Source: Ectobius pallidus
Taxonomy: Eukaryota > Arthropoda > Insecta > Blattodea > Ectobiidae
NCBI GenBank assembly: GCA_964059195.1
Contig: CAXKWD010000005.1
Location: forward strand, 140,145,686-140,209,685
DNA length: 64,000 bases
Direction of reading: 5' to 3'
Made by a program: the position numbers and the translations under genes. The notes under the pieces were generated by a model that worked only from the letters and a program-made list of their open reading frames with translations, had not been told where the DNA came from and ran no database searches. Below are positions 63,551 through 64,000 of this stretch, piece by piece; the first letter of the stretch is position 1; each line of letters starts with the position of its first letter.

Positions 63551-64000
63551 CTGCAAATAAATGGTTAGTTACTACTTTAGGTATTAGAACAGCTGCAACA
63601 TATATGCAATGGTATTTGCAGATGGACTAATTTCAGCAATATGGCCACATAAAGTATGTTGTGATACTCGTGTGGGAAATATGTTTTAACAGAACAAAGG
63701 AATTATACCCTTATAAAATATGTCTCAAGATAATTGTTTCCAAAAAACGAAAAAAACCTGAAAAACTTAACTTGGAATAATAATTAAATACAAACATCTC
63801 TTTGAGAAGCTAGGCTCCAAGTGTGTCAACCATAAAACATTATTATTCTATCTTGGTGCACTGCCTTCTTATCTCATGCATGATCACAAAAAGTGATTGG
63901 TTTCACCTGGCGGTTCTCACAAGTATTTAATGCTCAATGCAAGTGTTCTTATTTTTGTTTGTTACTAAATATTTAGTAGGCACATCTAGTTTCACAATAT

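Larger units (their letters stand above)
48566..64000 (-). other. Region upstream of the first loqs coding exon
   Basis: Either loqs 5' intron/promoter or intergenic. It contains the repeats and pseudogenes listed separately. No convincing promoter, CpG island or coding gene seen. Stretches with nothing recognisable: 49560-50030, 50240-52190, 55470-56780, 58810-62100 and 62610-63460. Confidence 0.6.

Overview
The window looks like nuclear DNA from an insect. It is AT-rich, has canonical GT..AG introns up to 20 kb long, and is packed with DNA transposons and decayed non-LTR elements. It holds no operons, no bacterial genes and no CRISPR array. The protein sequence and transposon content would suit a polyneopteran such as a cockroach, termite or relative, but I cannot fix the species.

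The one gene I can reconstruct is loquacious (loqs), the insect TRBP/PACT-type partner of Dicer, on the minus strand. Seven coding exons, read from 48564 down to 1749, splice in frame into a 341-residue protein with three double-stranded-RNA-binding domains. The total coding length is 1026 nt including the stop, and every donor and acceptor is canonical. About 97% of the locus is intron or flank. The first exon carries a plausible start Met directly after a splice acceptor, so a 5' leader exon must lie further up. A weak candidate is at 63462-63550.

The introns are transposon archives. Intron 6 (1886-5026) holds a Penelope-like inverted repeat with hammerhead motifs and a decayed transposase. 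Intron 5 (5139-9134) holds a pogo/Tigger-like element. Intron 4 (9285-29624) holds piggyBac, hAT, pogo and Harbinger derivatives, including a Harbinger-like MITE nested in a piggyBac relative whose empty site survives in a second copy elsewhere in the window. Intron 3 (29926-35202) holds a reverse-transcriptase fragment, several MITEs and an almost perfect 127-bp-arm palindrome. Intron 2 (35251-38376) holds an RNase H fragment and a piggyBac derivative. Intron 1 (38504-48413) holds a LINE tail, a Tigger relative, a mariner folded back on itself, and further MITEs.

The most unusual signal is a set of four short, ORF-less inverted-repeat elements at 2125-2520, 9735-10005, 34465-34758 and 46318-46528. 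Each has a one-sided extension of about 26-38 bp, and three have 11-14 bp target-site duplications. At least three carry the conserved hammerhead ribozyme core in their arms, and the fourth keeps a degenerate version. This matches what is known of Penelope-like elements with inverted pseudo-LTRs. Because they are palindromic and intronic, each puts a hammerhead in sense orientation, and a long RNA hairpin, into the pre-mRNA of a dsRNA-binding protein.
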